Shown here in pieces: positions 15,505 to 23,577 of a stretch of 33,429 nucleotides of DNA (within the stretch, counting starts at the first letter, position 1; each line of letters opens with the position of its first letter). The notes under the pieces were generated by a model that was given only the letters and a program-made list of their open reading frames with translations, searched no databases and had not been told where the DNA came from. The stretch is taken from NCBI GenBank assembly GCA_964572065.1, contig CAZNER010000018.1:1-33429 (forward strand), read 5' to 3'. The position numbers were made by a program, and so were the translations under genes. Origin of the DNA: CAZNER01 sp964572065. Lineage in GTDB: Bacteria > Patescibacteriota > Dojkabacteria > JAHIVN01.

Positions 15505-16161
15505 CTAAACTAATTTACTCAATTTTTTCACTACCATTTTAGCTAAATCATAACTAAAACCTTTACGAGCAAGATAGTTCACAAACTTTCTTATATCGTT
15601 ATAATCCTTTAAACTTCCTTTTAATCTTACCCTTTTTTTCCCTAATCTTAATGCAAGCTCAAATTCTTTAATAGTATCAAAATTGTTTACTGATAAAGCT
15701 TTCTTTATTATATCACTTTCTACGCCTTTTATCCTCAATTCACTAGTAATTAAATACTTACCTCTTGGTTTAAATTTGACCCTATTGTCAATCCACCACT
15801 TAGCAAACTCTAAATCGTTAAGATACTCTTTCTTTTCTAAACGGCTTATAACCTTTTTAATAACCTTATCCCTATCATCATTATTAAAACTTTTATCTTT
15901 ATATAACTTAGATTTAATATATTGCTCTATCTCAAATGTACTTCTCGGTCTCTTTGAAATTAAAAACTCTGCTTTTTTTAAATACCTTCTTATTAAATCT
16001 TCTTCCTTAATTCTCTCTATAAATTCCTTATCAACACTCTTATCATCAAAAATTGAGAAATCAGCTATTACATTCTTTTCAACAGACAACTTAAATTCTC
16101 CATCTATAAATATACTCACCCTTCTCCCATTCTTAGTAAATTTAAGCTTGGTTACTTTCAT
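15505..16161 (-). CDS. recX: RecX-family regulatory protein
   Basis: A 218-residue protein with the RecX repeat architecture of three-helix bundles: AEFLISKRPRSTFEIEQYIKSKL, VISRLEKKEYLNDLEFAKWWIDNRVKFKPRGKYLITSELRIKGV and FVNYLARKGFSYDLAKMVVK. RecX binds RecA filaments and limits strand exchange. About 55 residues of beta-rich sequence precede the first repeat, as in many longer RecX proteins. No recA is in the window. It lies 40 bases after sppA and directly before the XRE gene on the minus strand. Confidence 0.9.
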   Translation of the reverse strand: MKVTKLKFTKNGRRVSIFIDGEFKLSVEKNVIADFSIFDDKSVDKEFIERIKEEDLIRRYLKKAEFLISKRPRSTFEIEQYIKSKLYKDKSFNNDDRDKVIKKVISRLEKKEYLNDLEFAKWWIDNRVKFKPRGKYLITSELRIKGVESDIIKKALSVNNFDTIKEFELALRLGKKRVRLKGSLKDYNDIRKFVNYLARKGFSYDLAKMVVKKLSKLV

Positions 16162-16201
16162 CTTCTATCAATAATTACTACTAGGAACATTATACCCTTT
16201 A

Positions 16202-17194
16202 CTACTTGGTATATAAATACTTCAACTTAACCCCAGGTGTGGGATCTATCAATTTAATTACACTTGCTGTAGGATTTACAACATTACTTACATAACCTGC
16301 TAGGGAAGTCCAAAAATTATTCTCTTGATATTCAACAACAGTTGCATTAGATATTCCAGCAAGACTCTCAACTGATTCTAATGCTAATTCATATCCTCCA
16401 AGATCATCTATTAATCCTTTCTCTTTTGCCTGAGTACCACTAAATATTCTACCATCTGCATATTCCAATAATTCATCTTTTTCCATACCTCTTCCTTCAG
16501 ATACAATGTTAACAAACCTATCAAAATACTCATCTATAATTGTCTGTAGTATCTCGTCTTCTTCACCATCTGGATTATCATCAAAATACCCCTCTCCAGT
16601 TTTATAATTTCCTCCACTATTTGTAAATGTTCTTGTCTCAATACCCAACTTTTCATACAATCCATCCAGAGATTGAACATCAGCTCTTACTCCAATGCTC
16701 CCAGTTATAGTAATCGGACTTGCCACTATTTTATCCGTCCCAGCTGCAATATAATATCCACCCGATGCAGCTGTATTTTTCATAAGAGTTACAACTTTCT
16801 TACCATAACTCTGAACTTCTTCCACCTTATTATAAACAATATCAGTCGCATATACATCCCCACCAGGACTATCAATACTAAGTATCACTCCTTTTATACT
16901 ATCATCTTCAATTACATAATTAAGATACTTTATGATTTGCTGAGATGAAGCATAGCTCGTACCAAGTAAACTAGAACTCGTATCAGTATCCATTATAGTT
17001 CCCTCAATTTTTATTATTGCTATTTTATCATCCCCGCCTTTTTCTATTACTTTTTCCTCCGCTACTCTCGATGCATCAAAATCATAGTCTGATACCACTT
17101 TACTCAACAGCATACATACTAACCCGCAAGCTACTATGATAATAACTATGACTAATGCTATAACTGATGAAATCAAACAACTTTTCTTAGACAT
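16202..17194 (-). CDS. sppA: Signal peptide peptidase SppA (S49 family)
   Basis: A 330-residue membrane-anchored serine protease that degrades cleaved signal peptides. An N-terminal membrane helix spans about residues 8-30. The S49 core has IDSPGGDVYATD, the nucleophile in NTAASGGYYIA (Ser144) and a lysine in GNYKTG (Lys198), the Ser-Lys dyad seen in single-domain SppA; TITGSIGVR and GRIFSGTQAKEKGLIDDLGG are also conserved. Length fits the half-size form. The active site would face outside the cell. It heads the minus-strand run through recX and has a consensus promoter at 17239-17267. Confidence 0.95.
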   Translation of the reverse strand: MSKKSCLISSVIALVIVIIIVACGLVCMLLSKVVSDYDFDASRVAEEKVIEKGGDDKIAIIKIEGTIMDTDTSSSLLGTSYASSQQIIKYLNYVIEDDSIKGVILSIDSPGGDVYATDIVYNKVEEVQSYGKKVVTLMKNTAASGGYYIAAGTDKIVASPITITGSIGVRADVQSLDGLYEKLGIETRTFTNSGGNYKTGEGYFDDNPDGEEDEILQTIIDEYFDRFVNIVSEGRGMEKDELLEYADGRIFSGTQAKEKGLIDDLGGYELALESVESLAGISNATVVEYQENNFWTSLAGYVSNVVNPTASVIKLIDPTPGVKLKYLYTK

Positions 17195-17238
17195 TTCTAA
17201 TAGTACTAAAGTTAATTTTAAGTATAGTAGATTAACTA

Positions 17239-17267
17239 ATTATATTAATTAATCAAACTCTTGTAAA
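17239..17267 (-). promoter_or_regulatory. Putative promoter for sppA
   Basis: Minus-strand TTTACA (17267-17262) and TATAAT (17244-17239) with a 17-base spacer, about 45 bases before the ATG at 17194. It shares the 219-base divergent gap with the pilin promoter. Confidence 0.5.
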
Positions 17268-17304
17268 ATGTAACAATACACTAATTTAAGCCTTTATACA
17301 ACCC

Positions 17305-17333
17305 TTGACAACATTAAAAATATCTCTTATCCT
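17305..17333 (+). promoter_or_regulatory. Putative promoter for the major pilin gene
   Basis: A perfect TTGACA (17305-17310), 17-base spacer and TATCCT (17328-17333); a TATAAT lies five bases further on at 17333. The ATG at 17414 would have a leader of about 75 bases. Confidence 0.5.
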
Positions 17334-17413
17334 ATAATCAGCTGATATTTAAATTATTTATTAGAATACAGGAATATTAGCTTACCTTATTTTATTTTTT
17401 ATTTACTGCCAAT

Positions 17414-17905
17414 ATGACAAAAAAACAAAAAGGTTTCACTTTGGTAGAAATAGTGATTGTTATAGCCATCATTGGTATTTTGGCAGCAGTCACAGTTGTG
17501 GCTCTTAAACCACAAGAAATTTTTGCAAATGGGAGAAACTCAAGGAGAACCAACGACATAGCAGCATTAAATACTGCAATCGGTCAATGGCTCGCAAGAG
17601 AAGGAATCGATGAGACTGATCCTTACACAGCTATAGGTCTAACACCAGCAACTGATGTTATAGATCCAAGTGATGGTGTTGGTGCCGACGAAGGAGCTGC
17701 AGCTTCTGCACTTAGCACTGCACTAGTTGGGACAGGATATGTTCAATCTATTCCAACTGATCCAGATGGATCTACTGTTTACAGAGTCGGAGTTGATGAT
17801 GGAACTGATCCTTCACATATTCTCATATGTACTAACAACATAGAAACAACATCAACATACCCAGCAGAAACTTATCCAAATAATGCTTTCTGCCAAAGCA
17901 ACTAA
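17414..17905 (+). CDS. pilA: Type IV pilin (major pilin candidate)
   Basis: A 163-residue prepilin. The leader MTKKQKG is cut before FTLVE by prepilin peptidase, leaving the N-methylated Phe and Glu5, then a hydrophobic helix (VIVIAIIGILAAVTVVAL) that anchors the subunit and packs the pilus core. NSRRTNDIAALNTAIGQWL is the usual amphipathic continuation. Two C-terminal cysteines (CTNN...AFC) probably close the D-loop. It stands alone on the plus strand with its own promoter and a strong terminator, while the assembly genes run on the minus strand; its codon use and Ala content differ from the AT-rich neighbours. Both suit an abundant structural subunit. Confidence 0.93.
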   Translation: MTKKQKGFTLVEIVIVIAIIGILAAVTVVALKPQEIFANGRNSRRTNDIAALNTAIGQWLAREGIDETDPYTAIGLTPATDVIDPSDGVGADEGAAASALSTALVGTGYVQSIPTDPDGSTVYRVGVDDGTDPSHILICTNNIETTSTYPAETYPNNAFCQSN

Positions 17906-17930
17906 TTCGATTTAAGCAGTTGAGAGAATA

Positions 17931-17956
17931 AAAAGAGCCTAGAATTAGGCTCTTTT
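17931..17956. terminator. Intrinsic terminator between convergent pilin and pilus-operon ends
   Basis: Perfect 11-base stem AAAAGAGCCTA / TAGGCTCTTTT with a four-base GAAT loop. The A and T runs of the stem let it act in both directions, serving the pilin transcript from the left and the pilus operon from the right. Confidence 0.85.
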
Positions 17957-18004
17957 ATTATAATATATTCTATCTTGATCTTTATTGATTAATCTAAGTC
18001 TAAT

Positions 18005-18268
18005 TTATTGATAAAAAGGATCATCTTCAGAAACAACAACATCAACTGCTTCATCATTTGTGTAAAGATTTCGCGAATCGATATCAGTTATTATTTCATC
18101 AATTATCATCTGATTCAGTCTTGGGTTATTCAAGTCTTCTTCTTTAATGACTGTACCAACTGTATTTAACTGCTCGTAACGAGTATATAAATACCAACTA
18201 GCCATAAAAAAAGATACAATCATAAGTAAAGTTGATATTAACCTTATAAAAAATATTTTATTTACCAT
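18005..18268 (-). CDS. Small single-pass membrane protein at the end of the pilus operon
   Basis: An 87-residue protein with one N-terminal membrane helix (about residues 5-25, IFFIRLISTLLMIVSFFMASWYLY) and an acidic outer part ending in SEDDPFYQ. No family recognised. It lies 15 bases after the PilO-like gene on the same strand and is the last gene of the pilus run. By position it could be a PilP-like or accessory scaffold component, but nothing in the sequence shows that. Confidence 0.65.
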   Translation of the reverse strand: MVNKIFFIRLISTLLMIVSFFMASWYLYTRYEQLNTVGTVIKEEDLNNPRLNQMIIDEIITDIDSRNLYTNDEAVDVVVSEDDPFYQ

Positions 18269-18283
18269 ATCTTAAAATTTAAT

Positions 18284-18970
18284 TTAATAAATAGATTTTT
18301 CAAATATAAAGGCTCTAATACTGAGAGTACATTCTATATAACCATCTTCTGTCTTAATCAACCTCATCTCTTTAATATTAAAAAAATATTTGGAATCTTG
18401 AAGTAATGAAATAAAAATTCTTACTCCTTCATATTCTCCCTTTAAAATAAGATTAATTTCAAGATAATTAATATTCAGAACTTCGGTCTGTTCATCCCCC
18501 TTCTCTTCAATCATCTGTAAAACCACATTTGTAGAAGTGTCAGTTGAAGCCTGTTCTTCAGTATCAGACGAGTACTCCTTAACATTTAGACTATCTAAAA
18601 AATCCTTTTTCTCTTTTTCATCCTCAAATTCGATCTCGCCTTTACCAATTACTCCCTCCTCAAGATTGATAGATGACTGTACCCCAGATATCTGTGCTAT
18701 ATTTTCGACTTGCTCTAAGATAGTTATAATCTCATCAATTTCGGGTAAATTATCATCTAGTATTACTTTATACCCTTCAACCATTGCAATTTCTTCAATC
18801 TTCTTTTCGTCATCTATTGAGACCCTTGTAAGTTCGTCGATCTCGTGTCTAATTTCTGTTACTTCAGATACTGACTTATCTACTAGATTTGCAACAAAAT
18901 AAGTAGCTACACCGAAGATAACAGTCAAAGTTAAGATCATAAATAATTCTTTTTTAGATTCTCCTGCCAT
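18284..18970 (-). CDS. pilO: PilO-like type IV pilus inner-membrane protein
   Basis: A 228-residue protein with an N-terminal membrane helix (about 10-27), a coiled-coil stretch (VSEVTEIRHEIDELTRVSIDDEKKI in part) and a C-terminal ferredoxin-like region (NYLEINLILKGEYEGVRIFISLLQDSKYFFNIKEMRL). That LxGxYxxLxxFLxxLExxxRxxxIxxL-type pattern is typical of PilO/GspM, which pairs with PilN to align the pilus motor with the filament. It is adjacent to the PilM-PilN fusion, as expected. The middle section is unusually acidic. The family call rests on pattern and context. Confidence 0.75.
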   Translation of the reverse strand: MAGESKKELFMILTLTVIFGVATYFVANLVDKSVSEVTEIRHEIDELTRVSIDDEKKIEEIAMVEGYKVILDDNLPEIDEIITILEQVENIAQISGVQSSINLEEGVIGKGEIEFEDEKEKKDFLDSLNVKEYSSDTEEQASTDTSTNVVLQMIEEKGDEQTEVLNINYLEINLILKGEYEGVRIFISLLQDSKYFFNIKEMRLIKTEDGYIECTLSIRAFIFEKSIY

Positions 18971-18995
18971 TTATTTTATTAATCAAAATTTATTC

Positions 18996-20723
18996 TTAAA
19001 CCCCTCTCAATTTATCTATATTTACTAAACAATAAACTGTAAATTCAATATTCTCATTCAATTCATAATTCGAAATAGGCATTTTCACTTCTTCAAAATA
19101 CTCAGAAGATTCCATTTCTAATGTATATCTCTGAAGATCCTCCCTAGTGGATGCTATACCGCTAACTACAAGATAAAAATACTTATTACTGGAAGTAACT
19201 TTTGCTCCATTGGACAAAGCTTTCCATGTATCTGCATCTTCACTAACGATCAAGTTATTATAATTAATGCCATTCCCTCTCTTTTCCGAAACTTCATTAA
19301 AAAACGAATCCCAATCAACTTGCGTATTAAAAAGCATATTTGTCTGGGCAGCAGCTTGATTTAAGTTACTGATATCTTGTCTCAGTTGTTTGTTCGCTCT
19401 ACTCTCAGCTATATTTTTCACTGCCGATAACTCTTGATTTACATTATATTTAAAAATCATAGTTATTATAAAAGCAAAAGTCAGTGTTACAACTATAATG
19501 AAAATATCCCAAAATATCATTCTTAGATATTTGTATAAACTACTGTAAATGGATGTTTGTAAATATTTATCCTTTATCGAAATTGGAACAAGATTAATAT
19601 CCCTCAGTTCCTTAAATTCGCCGAGATTTCTCAAACTTAAACCTAACAACACCATATGTTCACCCAATCCCTTCTTACTTACAAAAGGAAGCATAGGGGA
19701 AAGAGATAATTTATTATCCGGCTCATTCTTAACTTTTATAGATTTTTTCTCAAAAAATTCTTTTAAATAATAAATTTGAGCACCTTTTCCATAAAGATAT
19801 ATACCTGCAAAATCCTCCTTTTTATGTTTATCTTCTTTATGATTATTATGATTGAGAGAATGTGAGTAATATTCCAAAATTTGTCTTATCTCTTGTAACA
19901 ATCCTTCAAAACTTACTCCGAGAGCCGATTTAAGTAACTCCTTCTGCTCTTTATTCAAATCACCTTGTGACATAATCAAATCTTCCGCTTCATCTTTGCC
20001 AACTCCTAATCTAGCAGCTGTATAATCCAACAAAGAATTAAAACCCCCTTTTACCACATCTTTAATAATCGTTTGATATCTCACTCCCCCTTTTAAAAAT
20101 AGACTCAAAGTTGTCGAATATCTGTCAATTCTAATTAATAAAGCTTTTTTCTTCTTATACTCACTTTGAAATAAAAATCTTGCAGCTGCATTTCCAGAAA
20201 CATCATAATATAAAGGAAAAATACCTAGCATATTTAATGTTTGTGTATATGAATCTACACAATCTTTATCCGCTGCAGAAATAACAACTTCAATTTGTTG
20301 TAAGCCATTTTCAGTCCTCAATCTATGCCAGTCCCAATATACTTTATCAAGCGGCATAGCTATTAAATCCTTTGCTTTCCATTCAATAGCTTCCTTAATT
20401 TCCTCCTTTGTCATATTTATAGGAAATTTAACTACCCTCATAAACACCTTTGAATCAGGAAGAACTACCGCTACTCTTTTAGTCTTTATCCTTTTTGGTT
20501 TAGAATTTTCTCTCACATTCTTAATAATTCCTGCTACAAGCTCTTTATTAATTATCACCCCATCTGATATAGCAGAAGGATCAACAGATTGCTCTCCATA
20601 ACCTATTACAGAGTATTTACCTCTAATTTTCCTAAGCTCGAGAACACGGACTTGATTGTCAGATATCTCTAATCCAAATAGCTTTTCAGAAAGTATTAAG
20701 TTGTCATAATCAAAAATCGCCAT
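18996..20723 (-). CDS. PilM-PilN fusion protein
   Basis: A 575-residue protein. Residues ~15-365 are PilM, an actin-fold ATPase that sits under the membrane: LFGLEISDNQVRVLEL, VAVVLPDSKVFMRVVKFP, IEWKAKDLIAMPLDKVYWDW, LIRIDRYSTTLSLFLKGG. At 376-380 comes INLVP, the N-terminal peptide by which PilN normally binds PilM, then a membrane helix (402-424) and a PilN-like outer part with a heptad stretch and a C-terminal alpha/beta region. Usually these are two genes; here they are covalently joined in one frame with no internal stop. Role: cytoplasmic ring and scaffold of the pilus machine, interacting with PilB and PilO. Confidence 0.85.
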   Translation of the reverse strand: MAIFDYDNLILSEKLFGLEISDNQVRVLELRKIRGKYSVIGYGEQSVDPSAISDGVIINKELVAGIIKNVRENSKPKRIKTKRVAVVLPDSKVFMRVVKFPINMTKEEIKEAIEWKAKDLIAMPLDKVYWDWHRLRTENGLQQIEVVISAADKDCVDSYTQTLNMLGIFPLYYDVSGNAAARFLFQSEYKKKKALLIRIDRYSTTLSLFLKGGVRYQTIIKDVVKGGFNSLLDYTAARLGVGKDEAEDLIMSQGDLNKEQKELLKSALGVSFEGLLQEIRQILEYYSHSLNHNNHKEDKHKKEDFAGIYLYGKGAQIYYLKEFFEKKSIKVKNEPDNKLSLSPMLPFVSKKGLGEHMVLLGLSLRNLGEFKELRDINLVPISIKDKYLQTSIYSSLYKYLRMIFWDIFIIVVTLTFAFIITMIFKYNVNQELSAVKNIAESRANKQLRQDISNLNQAAAQTNMLFNTQVDWDSFFNEVSEKRGNGINYNNLIVSEDADTWKALSNGAKVTSSNKYFYLVVSGIASTREDLQRYTLEMESSEYFEEVKMPISNYELNENIEFTVYCLVNIDKLRGV

Positions 20724-20754
20724 TTATTTAAAAACATAATTTTTAATCAAATTA

Positions 20755-22119
20755 CTAATCTATTATTTCCTGCCAGCAATTTTTTTGCAAATCGGAAATT
20801 CCTGTTACAAAACCAAAGCCTTCAACACTCAAAGAATCTATATTATAGTGAATATAAGTATGCTTTCTTATAAATATATCATCACCAGCCCAAACCGCTC
20901 CTTCAACTATTATATCTTCATTAGAAAAAGTTCTTATTAAGTCAATTTTTTTCTCAGCAAAAACTATCCCGTTAATTCTTACTGGTCCCGCATAATCATA
21001 GTTTAAGGACCAAAAGTTAAACTTATTTTCTATATTTAAACTTTTCCCACATACAATCGCAGGCAAACCATCTTGAGCATTCTGATACCATTCACTATAA
21101 ATATATAGACTATCCTCTACAACTAATAAACCATCTAAATAAACAGGAGATCCAGCATAAATTTTCACCGTACCATTATCTATATAATATAAATCTTCTG
21201 GCAAACGTCTCTCTTCTCCATCATCTAAGCTATCAACATAATTTTCAAATGAATTAGAGTTTGCAAAGTAAGTACCTTTTGAAACTGCAAGTGCTTCATA
21301 CTCGCTAAACTCAAAATTTGGTACTGGGATTTCCTCCCATTCTAACCCTGCTTCCTCTATTATTGTTCCTCCTATCTCACCACCAAAAAGTTCATATACC
21401 TGACCATCTGAAACCACATTCCCTTGAACATAAGCAGAAGGACCAGAAACCTTCACATTATCAGCAGCTGTGATATTACCATCTAACTCTGTTGTATCAG
21501 GATTATCCAATACTTGTCCCCCTTCCAATGCCGGATTTCCTCCCATTATACCGTCCCATACCCAATTAACAGCAAAAGACCCCTTCCCTGCTGCTGTAAG
21601 ATTACCCTCTATAACTCCACTCTCAAGCACGTCGAAATCATCATTCGTCCATACATCACCTCTAATACGAGATCCTTCACCGCTTATCCAGAAAAAATCC
21701 GCCATATAAGTTGCCTTAGTAGTAACTTCAGCTATCTCATAAGAAACTAAAATATTCAAATTAACTATTCTCTTCGTATTGCCATTTTTTGCCCACGACA
21801 CTATATCGTAATTATCTCCCACTTTATCAATAGTTGAGTAATATACACCAATTGGTAGTTCCTCTCCCTCTTGATTACCCGAGTAACTTATATTTTCAAT
21901 CAGCTGATAAAGAGTATCTTCAATACCTGTCTCAGAAAGGTAGTAATCTCTTCTTGTATTTTTTAAATTCTCTAATGATTTAAACTTCACTAAATTTGTT
22001 CTTGCCATCGATATACTTAAGATAACAAAAAGCATAGTTAAAATCGAAACTATCATTAAAGTAGCTACTCCATTTTGATTCAATTTATCTTTTATGAACA
22101 CTTGTTTGAAAAGTTTCAT
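20755..22119 (-). CDS. PilX-like minor pilin with large beta-rich C-terminal domain
   Basis: A 454-residue protein. The N-terminus (NGVATLMIVSILTMLFVILSISMA) and RRDYYLSETGIEDTLYQL match the PilX-like class of pilus-tip proteins, which have no Glu5. After ~150 residues there is a long run of short repeating units (IRGDVWTNDDF, GVIEGNLTAAG, ELDGNITAADNVKVSG, YVQGNVVSDGQV) that look like a beta-helix or bactofilin-like solenoid, continuing with VYLDGLLVVEDSLYIY and INGIVFAEKKI. Typical PilX proteins are near 200 residues, so the extension is large and exposed; a tip adhesin or filament cap is the inference. Its start overlaps the preceding minor pilin by 35 bases. Confidence 0.72.
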   Translation of the reverse strand: MKLFKQVFIKDKLNQNGVATLMIVSILTMLFVILSISMARTNLVKFKSLENLKNTRRDYYLSETGIEDTLYQLIENISYSGNQEGEELPIGVYYSTIDKVGDNYDIVSWAKNGNTKRIVNLNILVSYEIAEVTTKATYMADFFWISGEGSRIRGDVWTNDDFDVLESGVIEGNLTAAGKGSFAVNWVWDGIMGGNPALEGGQVLDNPDTTELDGNITAADNVKVSGPSAYVQGNVVSDGQVYELFGGEIGGTIIEEAGLEWEEIPVPNFEFSEYEALAVSKGTYFANSNSFENYVDSLDDGEERRLPEDLYYIDNGTVKIYAGSPVYLDGLLVVEDSLYIYSEWYQNAQDGLPAIVCGKSLNIENKFNFWSLNYDYAGPVRINGIVFAEKKIDLIRTFSNEDIIVEGAVWAGDDIFIRKHTYIHYNIDSLSVEGFGFVTGISDLQKNCWQEIID

Positions 22120-22561
22120 TAATTCCTCCTCTTTCTATCTCAACTTCTATATGTAACAAATTATCTGAATTTACTGAAGTCCAGTCAGTAAATTTAAGTT
22201 GAGCTATATTAATCTGATTAGTTGTTAAAGGATAAGTATTCCCACTTTCAGTATAATAGATTTTATCATCCTGTAAATAATATTCCTTTGTTATCGAATC
22301 CTTATTAACTTGTAATGTTGTATCATTAACCAAAATAAATTCATCACAATCCCTAACATCGTTAATTAATTTCTCAATGAAATTTGAAGCTTCGGTAGAA
22401 ATAATCGCAATTGATGTAGATCTATTCTTTAGTTGTACTAACTGCACAATTATTGTTATTATCATAACAGATATTACAGCAATAATCCCTATATATATTG
22501 TTATTTCATTTAAAGAAAAACCTCTACTATCTATAAATTTTTTTAATATCCTTTTATCCAT
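22085..22561 (-). CDS. Prepilin-like minor pilin (PilW/GspJ type)
   Basis: A 158-residue protein with a type III signal peptide: a basic leader ending in Gly, then FSLNEITIYIGIIAVISVMIITIIVQL, where Glu5 is kept and the helix is strongly hydrophobic. The C-terminal part (KEYYLQDDKIYYTESGNTYPLTTNQINIAQLKF) has the strand pattern of PilW/GspJ-like minor pilins. Position between the PilV-like and PilX-like genes supports the order V-W-X seen in pilus priming complexes. It overlaps the previous gene by eight bases and the next by 35. Confidence 0.75.
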   Translation of the reverse strand: MDKRILKKFIDSRGFSLNEITIYIGIIAVISVMIITIIVQLVQLKNRSTSIAIISTEASNFIEKLINDVRDCDEFILVNDTTLQVNKDSITKEYYLQDDKIYYTESGNTYPLTTNQINIAQLKFTDWTSVNSDNLLHIEVEIERGGINETFQTSVHKR

Positions 22562-23057
22562 ATAACATTTCTACAACTTTTGTTAAATATATTCTTTCAA
22601 TATCTGTTTTCGTCTCACCTACATACTCCCACTGTACTATAATTTCGACTAATTTAGTTTCAGGATCTATCTCATAATTCGTATCTTCAGAAATTTTTCC
22701 AGTTGAAGGATCCCTTCTAACACTACTAATTTCGATTCTCCTACTATAAACATCTTCAATTAACTCTTCGCCTTCAATCATATTCAAAACTTTACTTTCA
22801 GGATCTGATTCATCAAATTCAAAATGCCATGTTCCATCAACAATTTTATTCCAATCTTCATCTCTAAGGCTTCGTATACCTTCAACTCCTTCAATCACTA
22901 AATAATGGGCTTTTGTCCCCACCAACTCTTCATTAATTGACATATAAGAATTATGTATAACCTTCCAACTCCCCGTAAATACTATAGATATTAAACCAAT
23001 AGCAATAACAACTTCTACTAAACTCTGAGCTTTTTCTTTAAAAAATATATTAATCAT
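22554..23057 (-). CDS. Prepilin-like minor pilin (PilV/GspI type)
   Basis: A 167-residue protein: leader MINIFFKEKA then QSLVEVVIAIGLISIVFTGSW, the SLxE-type N-terminal helix with Glu at mature position 5. The following EGVEGIRSLRDEDWNKIVDGTWHFEFD resembles the PilV-like proteins common next to Gram-positive and CPR pilus genes, where an EGVRSLRD.DW block is typical. It is one of a set of four pseudopilin-like genes that would form the initiating complex of the filament. The gap to the upstream gene is 12 bases. Confidence 0.78.
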   Translation of the reverse strand: MINIFFKEKAQSLVEVVIAIGLISIVFTGSWKVIHNSYMSINEELVGTKAHYLVIEGVEGIRSLRDEDWNKIVDGTWHFEFDESDPESKVLNMIEGEELIEDVYSRRIEISSVRRDPSTGKISEDTNYEIDPETKLVEIIVQWEYVGETKTDIERIYLTKVVEMLYG

Positions 23058-23069
23058 TTTATTTATAAA

Positions 23070-23558
23070 TTAATTTGCTTGTTCAACACCATATTTACTT
23101 ACTAAAACAGTTCCAATAGACTTTACATCTTCAAACTTATAAATATTAATTGTACAAGTATTACCATTTTCTCCAGTTATCGGTGAAAATGATACTTCCC
23201 CATTATCCTGTGGACTGCATTCTGATGATAATCTCAGACCAAAAGGTACATCATACTCGACATTTTTATCTGCCCCTTCAGTGTATTCCTCTCCCTGAAA
23301 TTCAACAATCCTATCTTCAAATATTTTTACACCATGCTTTATTCTATTCTCAGATTCATCCAAAACTGACGCAACCGCCTTTGTCTTAGAATAATTTACA
23401 CTCTCAACTATCTGATTTAATAAAGAATCATAGATAAAATTATTTCTAAAAGTAAAAAGACTTAGTACAGATGCACCAACCAAAATACCACTAAGACTCA
23501 TAACAATTATTATCTCAATTAAAGTATAAGCTTTGTTATTTTTAATATTTCTAAACAT
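23070..23558 (-). CDS. Prepilin-like minor pilin (FimT/GspH type)
   Basis: I choose the ATG at 23558, giving a ten-residue leader MFRNIKNNKA before YTLIEIIIVMSLSGILVGASVLSLF, a normal prepilin signal. A longer frame begins with GTG at 23597 inside the end of pilC and would add 13 residues to the leader; it cannot be excluded. The mature protein has Glu5, a long hydrophobic helix, and a region (LNQIVESVNYSKTKAVASVLDE) that matches the GspH/FimT pattern, followed by short beta strands and two cysteines (SEC...NTC). Expected role: minor pilin in the initiation complex. Confidence 0.75.
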   Translation of the reverse strand: MFRNIKNNKAYTLIEIIIVMSLSGILVGASVLSLFTFRNNFIYDSLLNQIVESVNYSKTKAVASVLDESENRIKHGVKIFEDRIVEFQGEEYTEGADKNVEYDVPFGLRLSSECSPQDNGEVSFSPITGENGNTCTINIYKFEDVKSIGTVLVSKYGVEQAN

Positions 23559-23577
23559 TACTTTTATATAATTAACT

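Noticed and set aside
15683..16174. Plus-strand open frame of 163 codons opposite recX
   Set aside because: It is Leu/Ser/Ile low complexity and antisense to a well-supported RecX.
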